Shown here piece by piece: positions 7,626 through 16,158 of a stretch of 64,000 nucleotides of DNA. A program made the position numbers and the translations under genes. The DNA is from Roseburia sp. (GTDB lineage: Bacteria > Bacillota > Clostridia > Lachnospirales > Lachnospiraceae). Location of the stretch: contig JAFYVJ010000025.1 in NCBI GenBank assembly GCA_017549185.1, positions 1 to 64,000 on the forward strand, written 5' to 3'. Under the pieces are notes generated by a model. That model was not told where the DNA came from and made no database searches. It saw nothing but the letters and a program-made list of their open reading frames with translations. Positions within the stretch are counted from its first letter, which is position 1; every line of letters starts with the position of its first letter.

Positions 7626-7865
7626 TTAATTATTCATCATATAGTGAATAATTTTACCTGTATCTGAGAAATTATGCGTAACAAGTTCTACTTTAGGAAT
7701 AACACCTCCCAAAACTAGTTTTGAAAAAGATGCATATTGGCTTAGTTTTGATTTTAAATTGTATATATCTCCGTTTTCTGTAACAAGTTCTACTTTTTCT
7801 TCACATTGATCAATTACTCCGAAAAATTTGTCTAAATCTGTAATGTTCATAACTTTCATATTCAT
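7626..7865 (-). CDS. small conserved protein, module copy 2
   Basis: A 79-residue soluble protein, MNMKVMNITDLDKFFGVIDQ at its start, with VELVTENGD and KSKLSQYASFSKLVLGG in the middle. About three quarters of the residues equal those of the gene at 3,361-3,597. I start at the ATG eight bases after AAAGGAG; the frame is open further upstream but that part covers the leader hairpins. Function unknown. Like its paralogue it has a private promoter with the 11-mer box, a two-hairpin leader and a terminator, so the unit of duplication is the whole module. Confidence 0.75.
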   Translation of the reverse strand: MNMKVMNITDLDKFFGVIDQCEEKVELVTENGDIYNLKSKLSQYASFSKLVLGGVIPKVELVTHNFSDTGKIIHYMMNN

Positions 7866-7873
7866 AAATCTGT

Positions 7874-7955
7874 CTCCTTTCGGTACATTATAAATTGTTT
7901 TGGTTAAGAGATTTATTCTTAACACTTATTTTCAAAGGAAAATTTGTTTTCCTTT
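7874..7955 (-). promoter_or_regulatory. leader of module copy 2 with two hairpins
   Basis: AAAGGAAAA/TTTTCCTTT (7,934-7,955) and GTTAAGA/TCTTAAC (7,903-7,923) correspond in order and place to the two hairpins of copy 1, with stems kept while loops differ. The first stem can alternatively pair with the GAAAGGAG ribosome binding site at 7,874-7,881. Confidence 0.5.
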
Positions 7956-7964
7956 CTGAACTAA

Positions 7965-8023
7965 ATTATATGCGTGTTTTTTTGAAACGTCCATAAATAT
8001 AATTAGACAAAACATATACAAAA
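7965..8023 (-). promoter_or_regulatory. promoter with 11-mer box D
   Basis: Minus strand: TTTTGTATATG and TTTTGTCTAAT in tandem (8,023 to 8,002), exactly 31 nt before TATAAT (7,970 to 7,965). Confidence 0.7.
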
Positions 8024-8230
8024 TAATACTGTTATTTATAAAAATAGTATATTGATATATATACTTTTTTGTATCATGAAAAAAGTATATATTTTTTAAG
8101 TCAGATTTTGGCTACTTATAATATCATAATATCAAAGTGTATAATATTTTTGAAAAATATAAGAATACCTATAAAATAAAGTATTTATAAGAAATAAAGT
8201 CAATTAATAATTAGCATAATAATAGCATTA

Positions 8231-8289
8231 TTTTGTGTATGTTTTGTCTAATGTATGATATGTATTTTTTTGATTTCTTTAATTATAAT
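8231..8289 (+). promoter_or_regulatory. promoter with 11-mer box A
   Basis: TTTTGTGTATG (8,231-8,241) and TTTTGTCTAAT (8,242-8,252) in tandem, then 31 nt, then TATAAT (8,284-8,289). The stretch after the box, TATGATATGTATTTTTTT, is also shared with box B. It drives the ParB-like/BMP gene. Confidence 0.7.
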
Positions 8290-8350
8290 GAAAATATAGA
8301 AAAATGAACGAAAATGGAGTGGTTAATAATTGGGAAAGGGGTAATGGAAA

Positions 8351-10321
8351 ATGAGTTATGTAGAATATATGAATGCAGTGCGTCTTGGAAAAAAAGAATA
8401 TCAACATGCAATTCTGAAAGAAAAGTCACCATTTTTACCCGTTTTAGATGAAATGATAAAAGATGTGGATATTGTTTCAGAAGTAAATTTGGGTATTATG
8501 ACAATTCCATTAGATAATATTGTAGGTACCAAAACTGCTGGCAGGACGCAGGCATTCGCAAGTAATTTCATGCCATTGATGAATGAAAAAAGTGAATTCT
8601 GTGTCAAGTGGTGCAATGTATATGATTACCAGATGGAAAAAGGAATTGATGAACCTGTTATTGTATATGAATACATGAACCGTTTTTATGTGCAAGAAGG
8701 AAACAAACGAGTCAGTGTATTAAAGTATTTAAAAGCATACGGTATTGTTGCTCGTGTAATCCGGCTGATTCCTAAAAAAAATGATAATCCTGAGGTTCAA
8801 ATATATTATGAATTTTTGGATTTTTATAAAGCAACCGCCAGCTATAATGTAAGATTTGAAAAAGAAGGTAAATATGAGCGCCTGTTAAAAGCAATAAATG
8901 TTTCGCCAGATAATCCATTAGATAAAGAAGAACAAAAAGAATTTCGTCAGACATATGAAATCTTTGAAGTGGTATTTAAGAAGTTTTATATTGATGGAAT
9001 GAATTTATCTGTTGCAGATGCATTTTTGAAATATGTGGAGTTATTTGGATATGATACAGTAAAAAAGCGGAATGAGAGTCAGATAAAGGCAGATTTTAAA
9101 AATTTGAAAAATGAGTTACTTTTATCCGCAAAAGGAAGCCAGATCGAGCTTGTGACACAACCAAAAGAAGAATTGCATACGGGAGAAAAACTCTTAAACT
9201 GGTTATGGTCGGTTTCAAAGATAGAGCCGGAAATGCTGAAAATAGCGTTTATTTATCCAAAGACAAGTGAAACATCAAGATGGACTTACGGACATGAGCT
9301 GGGCAGAATTTATTTGGAAGAAAGTTTCCATGGAAAATTAAAAACGGTTGTTTATGATCATGCAGATAGTGAAGAGGAAGTTTGTAATTGTATAAAACAG
9401 GCAATTAATGATCGTTGTAATGTAATTTTTGCAGTTGGTCCTCAAATGGCTGTACAATGTGTTAAAACAGCGGTTCAGCATCCGGAAGTAAAAATTTTTA
9501 ATTGTTCTATTAATATGTCTTACTCATCTATTTGCAATTACTATCCACGTACCTTTGAAGCAAAGTTTTTAATGGGTGCACTTGCGGCAGCTATGAGTGA
9601 AACAGATAAAATTGGTTATATGGCAGATTATCCTATCTATGGAATGGTAGCCAATATTAATGCTTTTGCTTTGGGAGCTTCCATGGTAAATCCGCGTATA
9701 AAGGTTTACTTAAACTGGTCCGGGCTGACAGATAAACCGGAAGATATTGAATGGGATAAGGATATAGAGATTATCTCAGGTGTGGATATGATTGTGCCGG
9801 AAAAAGCATCCAGAGAATATGGACTTTATCGTTTAGAGAATGGAAGAATTGAAAATCTTGCAATGGTGTTTTGTAACTGGGGTAAATTTTATGAAAAAAT
9901 GATAAAACAAATCTGTTTCGGTTCTCCGGAAATAAGGAATATGAAAAAAGAGAAAGCCAGCAATTTTTGGTGGGGAATGTCAGAAGATGTAATGGATATT
10001 ATTTATTCGGATAACATTCCTAATGCATCCCATCGGTTGCTTGATTTATTAAGCAATTCTATCTGTAATGGAACACTTCATCCTTTTGAAGGTAAAATTT
10101 ATGCACAAAATGACAGACTGGTCAGTGAAGATATTTATAAGCTACCATTAATGGAAATTATTCAAATGAATTGGCTGTTAAATAATATTATAGGTGAAAT
10201 ACCACCAATAGAAGCTTTTAAGAAGGACGCACAGTCGCTGCTTCGTTTTCAGGGTGTGAAATCCATGAATAAAATGTATTCAAAACAGATTGATGAAAAA
10301 TTATCAAAGATGTGTTCATGA
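8351..10321 (+). CDS. ParB-like domain fused to a BMP/Med-type ligand-binding domain
   Basis: A 656-residue protein without signal peptide or membrane helices, so probably cytoplasmic. Residues 95-125 (PVIVYEYMNRFYVQEGNKRV) look like the ParB/Srx-type motif. From about 297 (LKIAFIYPKTSETSRWTYG) to about 540 the sequence follows the basic-membrane-protein family of periplasmic-type nucleoside binders, including IGYMADYPIYGMVANINAFALGA. BMP proteins are normally secreted lipoproteins; here the domain is inside the cell, which suggests ligand sensing rather than transport. The middle section (130-290) is helical and unassigned. The promoter shares its box with the sugar transporter/beta-galactosidase operon that follows. 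Confidence 0.65.
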   Translation: MSYVEYMNAVRLGKKEYQHAILKEKSPFLPVLDEMIKDVDIVSEVNLGIMTIPLDNIVGTKTAGRTQAFASNFMPLMNEKSEFCVKWCNVYDYQMEKGIDEPVIVYEYMNRFYVQEGNKRVSVLKYLKAYGIVARVIRLIPKKNDNPEVQIYYEFLDFYKATASYNVRFEKEGKYERLLKAINVSPDNPLDKEEQKEFRQTYEIFEVVFKKFYIDGMNLSVADAFLKYVELFGYDTVKKRNESQIKADFKNLKNELLLSAKGSQIELVTQPKEELHTGEKLLNWLWSVSKIEPEMLKIAFIYPKTSETSRWTYGHELGRIYLEESFHGKLKTVVYDHADSEEEVCNCIKQAINDRCNVIFAVGPQMAVQCVKTAVQHPEVKIFNCSINMSYSSICNYYPRTFEAKFLMGALAAAMSETDKIGYMADYPIYGMVANINAFALGASMVNPRIKVYLNWSGLTDKPEDIEWDKDIEIISGVDMIVPEKASREYGLYRLENGRIENLAMVFCNWGKFYEKMIKQICFGSPEIRNMKKEKASNFWWGMSEDVMDIIYSDNIPNASHRLLDLLSNSICNGTLHPFEGKIYAQNDRLVSEDIYKLPLMEIIQMNWLLNNIIGEIPPIEAFKKDAQSLLRFQGVKSMNKMYSKQIDEKLSKMCS

Positions 10322-10364
10322 GGTATAATACTATAAAAATGTCAAATGCAATTAATTAACTAGA

Positions 10365-10405
10365 AGCATTTTCTATATCAAATTGGTATAGAAAATGCTT
10401 TTTTG
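10365..10405 (+). terminator. intrinsic terminator
   Basis: AAGCATTTTCTATA and TATAGAAAATGCTT make a perfect 14-bp stem followed by a T run. Confidence 0.9.
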
Positions 10406-10490
10406 TGTCAAAGAGCTAATTTCTGTACGTGCACTGCGATAAATGGAATATAAAATGATAATAATAGACAATTCTTGCAAAAATATATCG

Positions 10491-10549
10491 TTTTGTGCAT
10501 ATTTTGTCTAATCTATGATATGTATTTTTTTAGAAAAATTTTATATAAT
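10491..10549 (+). promoter_or_regulatory. promoter with 11-mer box B
   Basis: TTTTGTGCATA (10,491-10,501) and TTTTGTCTAAT (10,502-10,512), then exactly 31 nt, then TATAAT (10,544-10,549). It drives the sugar transporter and beta-galactosidase genes. Confidence 0.72.
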
Positions 10550-10589
10550 GGACTTAACAAAAAGAACAAAATAAAAAAAGGAGAACATT

Positions 10590-11969
10590 ATGGCAGAGAA
10601 AAAGTATTTAAAGTGGTACAACATGGTTGGCTACGGATCGGGTGACATTGCAGGTAATGTAGTTTATGCATTTTTGACATCATTTGTAATGATTTATTTA
10701 ACAAATACCATTGGCCTAGATGCTGGTATTGTAGGTACATTGATTGCTGTATCAAAATTGTTTGATGGAGTAACAGATGTATTTTTTGGAAACATGATTG
10801 ACAGAACTAAGAGCAAAATGGGTAAAGCAAGACCTTGGATGTTTTATGGATTCTTTGGATGCGCAGTAACATTATTTGCAGTTTTTGCTATTCCTACAGA
10901 TATGGGACAGTTTGCACAGTATGCATGGTTTTTTATTGCATACACATTATTAAATGCAGTGTTTTATACAGCCAATAATATTGCATATTCGGCTTTAACA
11001 TCACTTGTAACAAAAAACAGTAGTGAACGTGTAAAGATGGGGTCTTTCCGTTTTATCTTTGCATTTAGTACAAGTTTGTTTATTCAGACTGTTACAGTTA
11101 GTGCGGTTGAGGCATTGGGAAATGATGCAAATGCCTGGAGAACAGTAGCATTTATTTATTGTATTCTTGGTATCATTACTAATACACTTTCCGTATTTTC
11201 GGTAAAAGAACTTTCAGAAGAAGAATTAAACGAAACAGACGAAGATGATACACCAAAGGATGACAATTTGACATTAGCACAGTCTGCAAAGTTGTTATTT
11301 ACTAATAAATATTATGTAATGATTAGCGGTGTTTATATCTTACAGCAGTTATATGGTGCAATGTTAGGTGTAGGTATTTACTTTATGACTTATGTATTAG
11401 GTAATAAAGAGTTGTTTGGTGTGTTCTCTTGGGCAGTCAATATTCCACTCATTATTGCTTTGGTATTCACACCAAATTTAGTTGCTAAGTGGAATGGTAT
11501 GTATAAATTAAATAAATACAGCTACATGATTGCAACGGCAGGGCGTCTCTTAGTTGTAGCAGCAGGTTATATGGGAAGCGTTCCATTGATGCTCTTATTT
11601 ACAGCAATTGCAGCATTTGGACAAGGACCATGGCAGGGTGATATGAATGCAGTAATTGCTTCCTGCTCAGAATATACATATCTTACAAAAGGAAAACGAA
11701 TTGATGGTTCTATGTACTCTTGTACTTCATTAGGTGTAAAAATTGGTGGCGGTATAGGAACAGCACTTTCTGGTTGGATGCTTTCCTTAAGCGGATTTGT
11801 AAACGGAGATGCATCTGTACAGCCTGACAGTTGCATTAATATGATGTATTTCATGTATTTGTGGCTTCCATTTATACTTGATTTAATCATTACAGTGATT
11901 CTCTCATTCATGAATGTAGAAGAATCAAACAAAGAATTAAAAGCAAATAGAAAAGATGATAGCATTTAA
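10590..11969 (+). CDS. GPH-family sugar:cation symporter
   Basis: A 459-residue protein with about twelve membrane helices, of the glycoside-pentoside-hexuronide family (MelB/LacS/XylP type). Family marks are the N-terminal YGSGDIAGNVVYAF, the loop motif DGVTDVFFGNMIDRTKSKMGKARPW (read around residues 52-77) and the later GQGPWQGDMNAVIASC. There is no C-terminal IIA domain, unlike LacS. AAAAAGGAG precedes the ATG. It is followed after about 40 bases by lacL and lacM, so a beta-galactoside is the likely substrate. The operon starts at the box B promoter. Confidence 0.9.
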   Translation: MAEKKYLKWYNMVGYGSGDIAGNVVYAFLTSFVMIYLTNTIGLDAGIVGTLIAVSKLFDGVTDVFFGNMIDRTKSKMGKARPWMFYGFFGCAVTLFAVFAIPTDMGQFAQYAWFFIAYTLLNAVFYTANNIAYSALTSLVTKNSSERVKMGSFRFIFAFSTSLFIQTVTVSAVEALGNDANAWRTVAFIYCILGIITNTLSVFSVKELSEEELNETDEDDTPKDDNLTLAQSAKLLFTNKYYVMISGVYILQQLYGAMLGVGIYFMTYVLGNKELFGVFSWAVNIPLIIALVFTPNLVAKWNGMYKLNKYSYMIATAGRLLVVAAGYMGSVPLMLLFTAIAAFGQGPWQGDMNAVIASCSEYTYLTKGKRIDGSMYSCTSLGVKIGGGIGTALSGWMLSLSGFVNGDASVQPDSCINMMYFMYLWLPFILDLIITVILSFMNVEESNKELKANRKDDSI

Positions 11970-12010
11970 AGTTTTAAAACTTTAGTGTCTACATAGAAAG
12001 TGAGGAGAAT

Positions 12011-13912
12011 ATGAAAGCAGATATTAAATGGTTAGATAATCCGGAAGTGTTTCGGATGAATCAATTAGAAGCACACAGTGATCATAATTATTATGTAAGA
12101 TATGAAGACTTATTAGAAAATGAAAATCATCTTACTCAATCATTAAACGGAATGTGGAAATTCTGTTTCAGTAAAAATGCGAAAGTAAGACCGGTAGATT
12201 TTTATAAGCAGGATTGCAAAGTAGATACATGGGATGAAATTATGGTACCGGGTCATATTGAATTAGCAGGTTATGATAAGATTCGTTATATTAACACAAT
12301 GTATCCTTGGGAAGGGCATGATTATAGAAGAGGAGCTTATAGTCTTGCGAGTGCCGGAGATGGTGCAGGAATGTTCAGTGAAGCTGATTATAATCCGGTA
12401 GGTTCTTATGTAAAGACATTTGATTTAGATGAAAATCTGTTGGGAAAACGAATCAGCATTTGTTTTGAAGGTGTAGAACAGGCAATGTATGTATGGCTGA
12501 ATGGAGAATTTATAGGTTATGCAGAAGACAGTTTTACTCCATCAGAATTTGATTTAACACCGTATATCAAAGAAACAGGAAATGTACTGGCTGTTGAAGT
12601 ACATAAAATGAGCAGTGCCGCATTTTTAGAGGATCAGGATTTCTTCCGCTTCTTTGGTATTTTTAGAAATGTATTATTAAAAGCAAAACCGGATGTTCAT
12701 GTGGAAGATTTATGGCTTCAGCCTATTTTAAATGCGGATAATAAGAGTGGAAAATTTATTGCAGATATAAAAATATCATCCCTTTGGAATGAAAAATTTA
12801 ATGTAAATGTTATTTTAAAGGATGAAGATGGAAAAGTGGTTTTAGAGAAATCTGCTGAAATAAAATGCCAGGATGAAAAAGTAATTGCAAAGGTTGAAGC
12901 AGATATTGAAGAGGTAACTGTCTGGGATAATTATGTACCATATCTTTACAGTGCCTATGTAGAAGTGATAAGTGAAGATGGAGAATTATTAGAAGTAGTA
13001 CCTTACGAGGTTGGATTCCGAAGAATAGAGATTATTGACAAAGTAATATACTTAAATGGCAAACGTTTGTTAATTTTAGGTGTAAACCGTCATGAATGGA
13101 ATCCAAAAACAGGAAGATGCATTGGTATGGAAGAAATGCAATCTGATATGGAATGTATTTTGAAGAATAATATTAACGCTGTCAGAACCTGTCATTATCC
13201 GGATCAGATTCCATGGTATTATATGTGTGATAAAAACGGAATTTATCTGATGTCAGAGACAAACTTAGAGAGTCATGGTTCTTTCCAGAAATTAGGGGCA
13301 ATTGAACCATCCTGCAATGTTCCGGGATCCATTCCACAGTGGAGAGAGGCAGTTGTTGACAGAGCAAGAACTAATTTTGAGACATTTAAAAATCATACTT
13401 CTATTTTGTTCTGGTCATTAGGCAACGAATCCTATGCAGGAGACGATATTGAAGCAATGAATGTTTACTTTAAAGAGCGAAACGATGGACGTCTGGTGCA
13501 TTACGAGGGATCTTTTTATAACAGAGCATATGAAGACACGATTTCTGATGTAGAAAGTCGTATGTATGCAAAACCATATGAAATAGAGGAGTATTTAAGT
13601 AACAATCCTAAGAAACCACATATTTTATGCGAGTTTATGCATGATATGGGAAACTCTATAGGGGGACTGGGAACGTACATGAACCTGATTGATAAGTATG
13701 AAATGTATCAGGGTGGATTCATATGGGATTTTATTGACCAGGCAATTTATGTGGAAGATAAGATAACAGGGAAACAGGTGCTTCGTTACGGCGGCGATTT
13801 TGATGACAGACCGTCAGATTATGAATTTGCAGCAAATGGTATTGTATTTGCAGATAGAAAAGAAAAACCGGCAATGCAGGAAGTGAGGTATTATTATGGA
13901 TTATACAAATAA
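12011..13912 (+). CDS. lacL: beta-galactosidase, large subunit (GH2)
   Basis: A 633-residue glycoside hydrolase family 2 protein that stops where the LacL subunits of heterodimeric beta-galactosidases stop, about 400 residues short of LacZ. The acid/base Glu is E473 in FWSLGNESYAGDD; the nucleophile is E541 in ILCEFMHDMGNS. Sugar-binding, immunoglobulin-like and TIM-barrel domains follow in the usual order. The missing C-terminal domain is encoded by the next gene, which overlaps this one by 17 bases. It hydrolyses lactose or related galactosides in the cytoplasm after uptake by the transporter encoded just upstream. Confidence 0.93.
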   Translation: MKADIKWLDNPEVFRMNQLEAHSDHNYYVRYEDLLENENHLTQSLNGMWKFCFSKNAKVRPVDFYKQDCKVDTWDEIMVPGHIELAGYDKIRYINTMYPWEGHDYRRGAYSLASAGDGAGMFSEADYNPVGSYVKTFDLDENLLGKRISICFEGVEQAMYVWLNGEFIGYAEDSFTPSEFDLTPYIKETGNVLAVEVHKMSSAAFLEDQDFFRFFGIFRNVLLKAKPDVHVEDLWLQPILNADNKSGKFIADIKISSLWNEKFNVNVILKDEDGKVVLEKSAEIKCQDEKVIAKVEADIEEVTVWDNYVPYLYSAYVEVISEDGELLEVVPYEVGFRRIEIIDKVIYLNGKRLLILGVNRHEWNPKTGRCIGMEEMQSDMECILKNNINAVRTCHYPDQIPWYYMCDKNGIYLMSETNLESHGSFQKLGAIEPSCNVPGSIPQWREAVVDRARTNFETFKNHTSILFWSLGNESYAGDDIEAMNVYFKERNDGRLVHYEGSFYNRAYEDTISDVESRMYAKPYEIEEYLSNNPKKPHILCEFMHDMGNSIGGLGTYMNLIDKYEMYQGGFIWDFIDQAIYVEDKITGKQVLRYGGDFDDRPSDYEFAANGIVFADRKEKPAMQEVRYYYGLYK

Positions 13913-14852
13913 TGGATTACTTAGAGTTGTGTATGGAGATTATACACTTGGTGTTCATGGAAATGGATTTGATTATATTTTTTCTTATGCACAGGGCGGT
14001 TTGGAGTCTCTTGTGAAGGATGGATATGAATGGTTATATCGTTGTCCAAAGCCGACTTTTTGGAGAGCTTTAACGGATAACGACAGGGGAAGCCAGTTTC
14101 AGCTAAAAAGCGGAACCTGGATGAGTGCTGATATGTTTATAGGATGTAAAGATATCGAGGTAATTATGGATGGTGTTTCACAGGGAAAACCTTGTGCACC
14201 CGATAATAACCGATATGGAGGTAACGTTTATGCAAAAGAGATGAAGATTATTTTTGTATATGAAACGATTACAAATCCAAAAACAGAGGTAAAGGTAACA
14301 TACACTGTCAATGAATGCGGAAAGATAAAAGTAGAGGTACATTATTTTGGCGTGAAAGGACTTCCGGAACTTCCTGCTTTCGGGATGAGATTTATTATGC
14401 CGACATTAGCTGACAAATACGTATATGACGGATTGTCGGGAGAAACTTATCCCGACCGTAAAGCAGGTGCTTTAAGAGGTATCTATACGGTGGATGATTT
14501 GGCACTTACACCATATTTGGTTCCACAGGAATGTGGAATGAGAATGGACACAAATAGTGTTACAATTTACAGACATGAGAGCTTGGATAACAGCAGAAAA
14601 GACGATGTTCAGCAAAGCTTAACATTTGAAAAGGATGAAAAAGAATTTGCATTTTCGTGTCTGCCATATACTGCGATAGAAATTGAAAGTGCGACACATC
14701 ATGAAGAATTGCCTCCGGCAAGAAGAACGGTTCTTTGTGTATATGGAGCAGTTCGTGGTGTAGGTGGAATTGACAGCTGGGGCAGTGATGTGGAAGAGGC
14801 ATATCACATCAGTGCAGAAGAAGATATTTCATATTCATTTGTTATTAACTAA
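13896..14852 (+). CDS. lacM: beta-galactosidase, small subunit
   Basis: A 318-residue protein matching the C-terminal Bgal_small_N domain of LacZ (PTFWRALTDNDRG near residue 50, EVHYFGVKGLPELPAFGMRF near 150, and a WGSDVEEAY end). Together with the large subunit it makes up one full-length family 2 beta-galactosidase, as in lactobacillar LacLM. The start overlaps lacL by 17 bases in another frame, with GTGAGG upstream, so translation is coupled. Split enzymes are best known from lactic acid bacteria; the operon may have been exchanged between Firmicutes. Confidence 0.92.
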   Translation: MDYTNNGLLRVVYGDYTLGVHGNGFDYIFSYAQGGLESLVKDGYEWLYRCPKPTFWRALTDNDRGSQFQLKSGTWMSADMFIGCKDIEVIMDGVSQGKPCAPDNNRYGGNVYAKEMKIIFVYETITNPKTEVKVTYTVNECGKIKVEVHYFGVKGLPELPAFGMRFIMPTLADKYVYDGLSGETYPDRKAGALRGIYTVDDLALTPYLVPQECGMRMDTNSVTIYRHESLDNSRKDDVQQSLTFEKDEKEFAFSCLPYTAIEIESATHHEELPPARRTVLCVYGAVRGVGGIDSWGSDVEEAYHISAEEDISYSFVIN

Positions 14853-15129
14853 GAAAGAACGGAAAATAATGAATATAAGACGTGTTCTGGAATTATAAAG
14901 CAGCCAATATATTAGCTTGTGCAATTATCTAAGGAAAAGATATTCGGAGTATTACAGCTATTAGTAAGCATACTGATTGGGTAGAAGAGTGGCAGAATAA
15001 CTATGTTATATGTTCGGGTGTATTTAAGCGTTTTATATCAGTAATTATATTGAAAGAAGTTAATGTGGAAATCCTTGATATTTGTAAAAAATTATCAGTT
15101 ATTTTTAACAGAGAAGAGGAGTTAATAGG

Positions 15130-15921
15130 ATGTTTTTAATGTATGAAAACAAAACTAGCAATATTGTAGTTGAGTGGAAAAAACCTACCCATTTTCCACC
15201 TCATCTACATGAGGCTATTGAGATGGTTTATGTTACAAGAGGTACATTAGAATTAGGAGTAGGATCAGAACTATATCATATGGAAAAGGGGGATTTTGGA
15301 ATCGTATTTCCAAATATGATACACCATTATCAGGTATTTGGTGCTTGTGAAAGTAAAGCATTATATATATTAGTGCCACCGCAGATTATACCAAGTTATA
15401 TGGAAGAAATGCAAAAGTATTGTCCAAAGAATCCTGTTATCAGTAAAGAATATCTTCATACGGATATAGTAAAGGCAGTTAAGACATTAATAGATGTAGA
15501 AAAGGATAATAATCGATTAATACAAGCGTATGTACAGATAATTTTTGCACATGTCTTTTCAAGATTAGAAATGATAGAAAAAGAGGTAATCAGAGGGGAA
15601 GATATAGTTTATAGGATCGTAGAATATGTTGCCATGAATTTTCGAGGGAAAATCACATTGGATAAAATGGCATATGATTTTGGGATAAGTAAATATGTGT
15701 TGTCTCGATTGATTTCTAAAACGTTTCATTGTAATTTTGTGTCCTATGTGAATGGAATACGTTTGAATTATGCGCTATCTTTGTTGGATGGTACAAATGA
15801 ATCAATAACGAATATATGCTATAATTGCGGATTTGATAGTCAGAGAACTTTTAATCGTGTGTTTAAAGAGCGTTATAGAATGACGCCTAGGGAATATAGA
15901 AGTAAGGGATATGAAAAATAG
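15130..15921 (+). CDS. AraC-family regulator with cupin sensor domain
   Basis: A 263-residue regulator. The N-terminal cupin has HFPPHLHEAIEMVYVTRG (residues 23-40) and the GDFGIVFPNMIHHYQ strand pair; the C-terminal 100 residues hold two helix-turn-helix units ending in the AraC signature (CGFDSQRTFNRVFKERYRMTPREY). GAGGAG lies eight bases before the ATG. The 277 bases between lacM and this gene hold no reading frame or motif I can support. It may control the lac operon or the YitT gene downstream; no own-promoter box of the 11-mer type is seen. Confidence 0.88.
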   Translation: MFLMYENKTSNIVVEWKKPTHFPPHLHEAIEMVYVTRGTLELGVGSELYHMEKGDFGIVFPNMIHHYQVFGACESKALYILVPPQIIPSYMEEMQKYCPKNPVISKEYLHTDIVKAVKTLIDVEKDNNRLIQAYVQIIFAHVFSRLEMIEKEVIRGEDIVYRIVEYVAMNFRGKITLDKMAYDFGISKYVLSRLISKTFHCNFVSYVNGIRLNYALSLLDGTNESITNICYNCGFDSQRTFNRVFKERYRMTPREYRSKGYEK

Positions 15922-16094
15922 AGAAACGGACAATAGATACCATATCCGGTTTCTATAAATCCATGTATGCTAGTGAATCAGTGGGAAAGTCTGAACAAGA
16001 AAGGTTATATTTACGTATTTTGATGATTACTGATTATATAAGTGGTATGACAGATAATTATGCAAAGAGACTTTATCAAGAACTTTTTGTATAA
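15915..16094 (+). pseudogene. C-terminal remnant of a dGTPase-like gene
   Basis: An open frame with no start signal whose last 40 codons read EQERLYLRILMITDYISGMT, then DNYAKRLYQELFV and a stop. The MITDYISGMTDNYA block is characteristic of the C-terminus of deoxyguanosinetriphosphate triphosphohydrolase-like HD proteins. The rest of the gene (over 350 codons, including the HD motif) is absent and replaced by the AraC gene, so this is the scar of a deletion or insertion. Its beginning overlaps the end of the AraC gene by a few bases in another frame. Confidence 0.7.
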
Positions 16095-16158
16095 ATCATA
16101 AAAACTAAACACATATAATTTGGATACAATATGGGAAATAAAGTGGAGAATTTATAAA

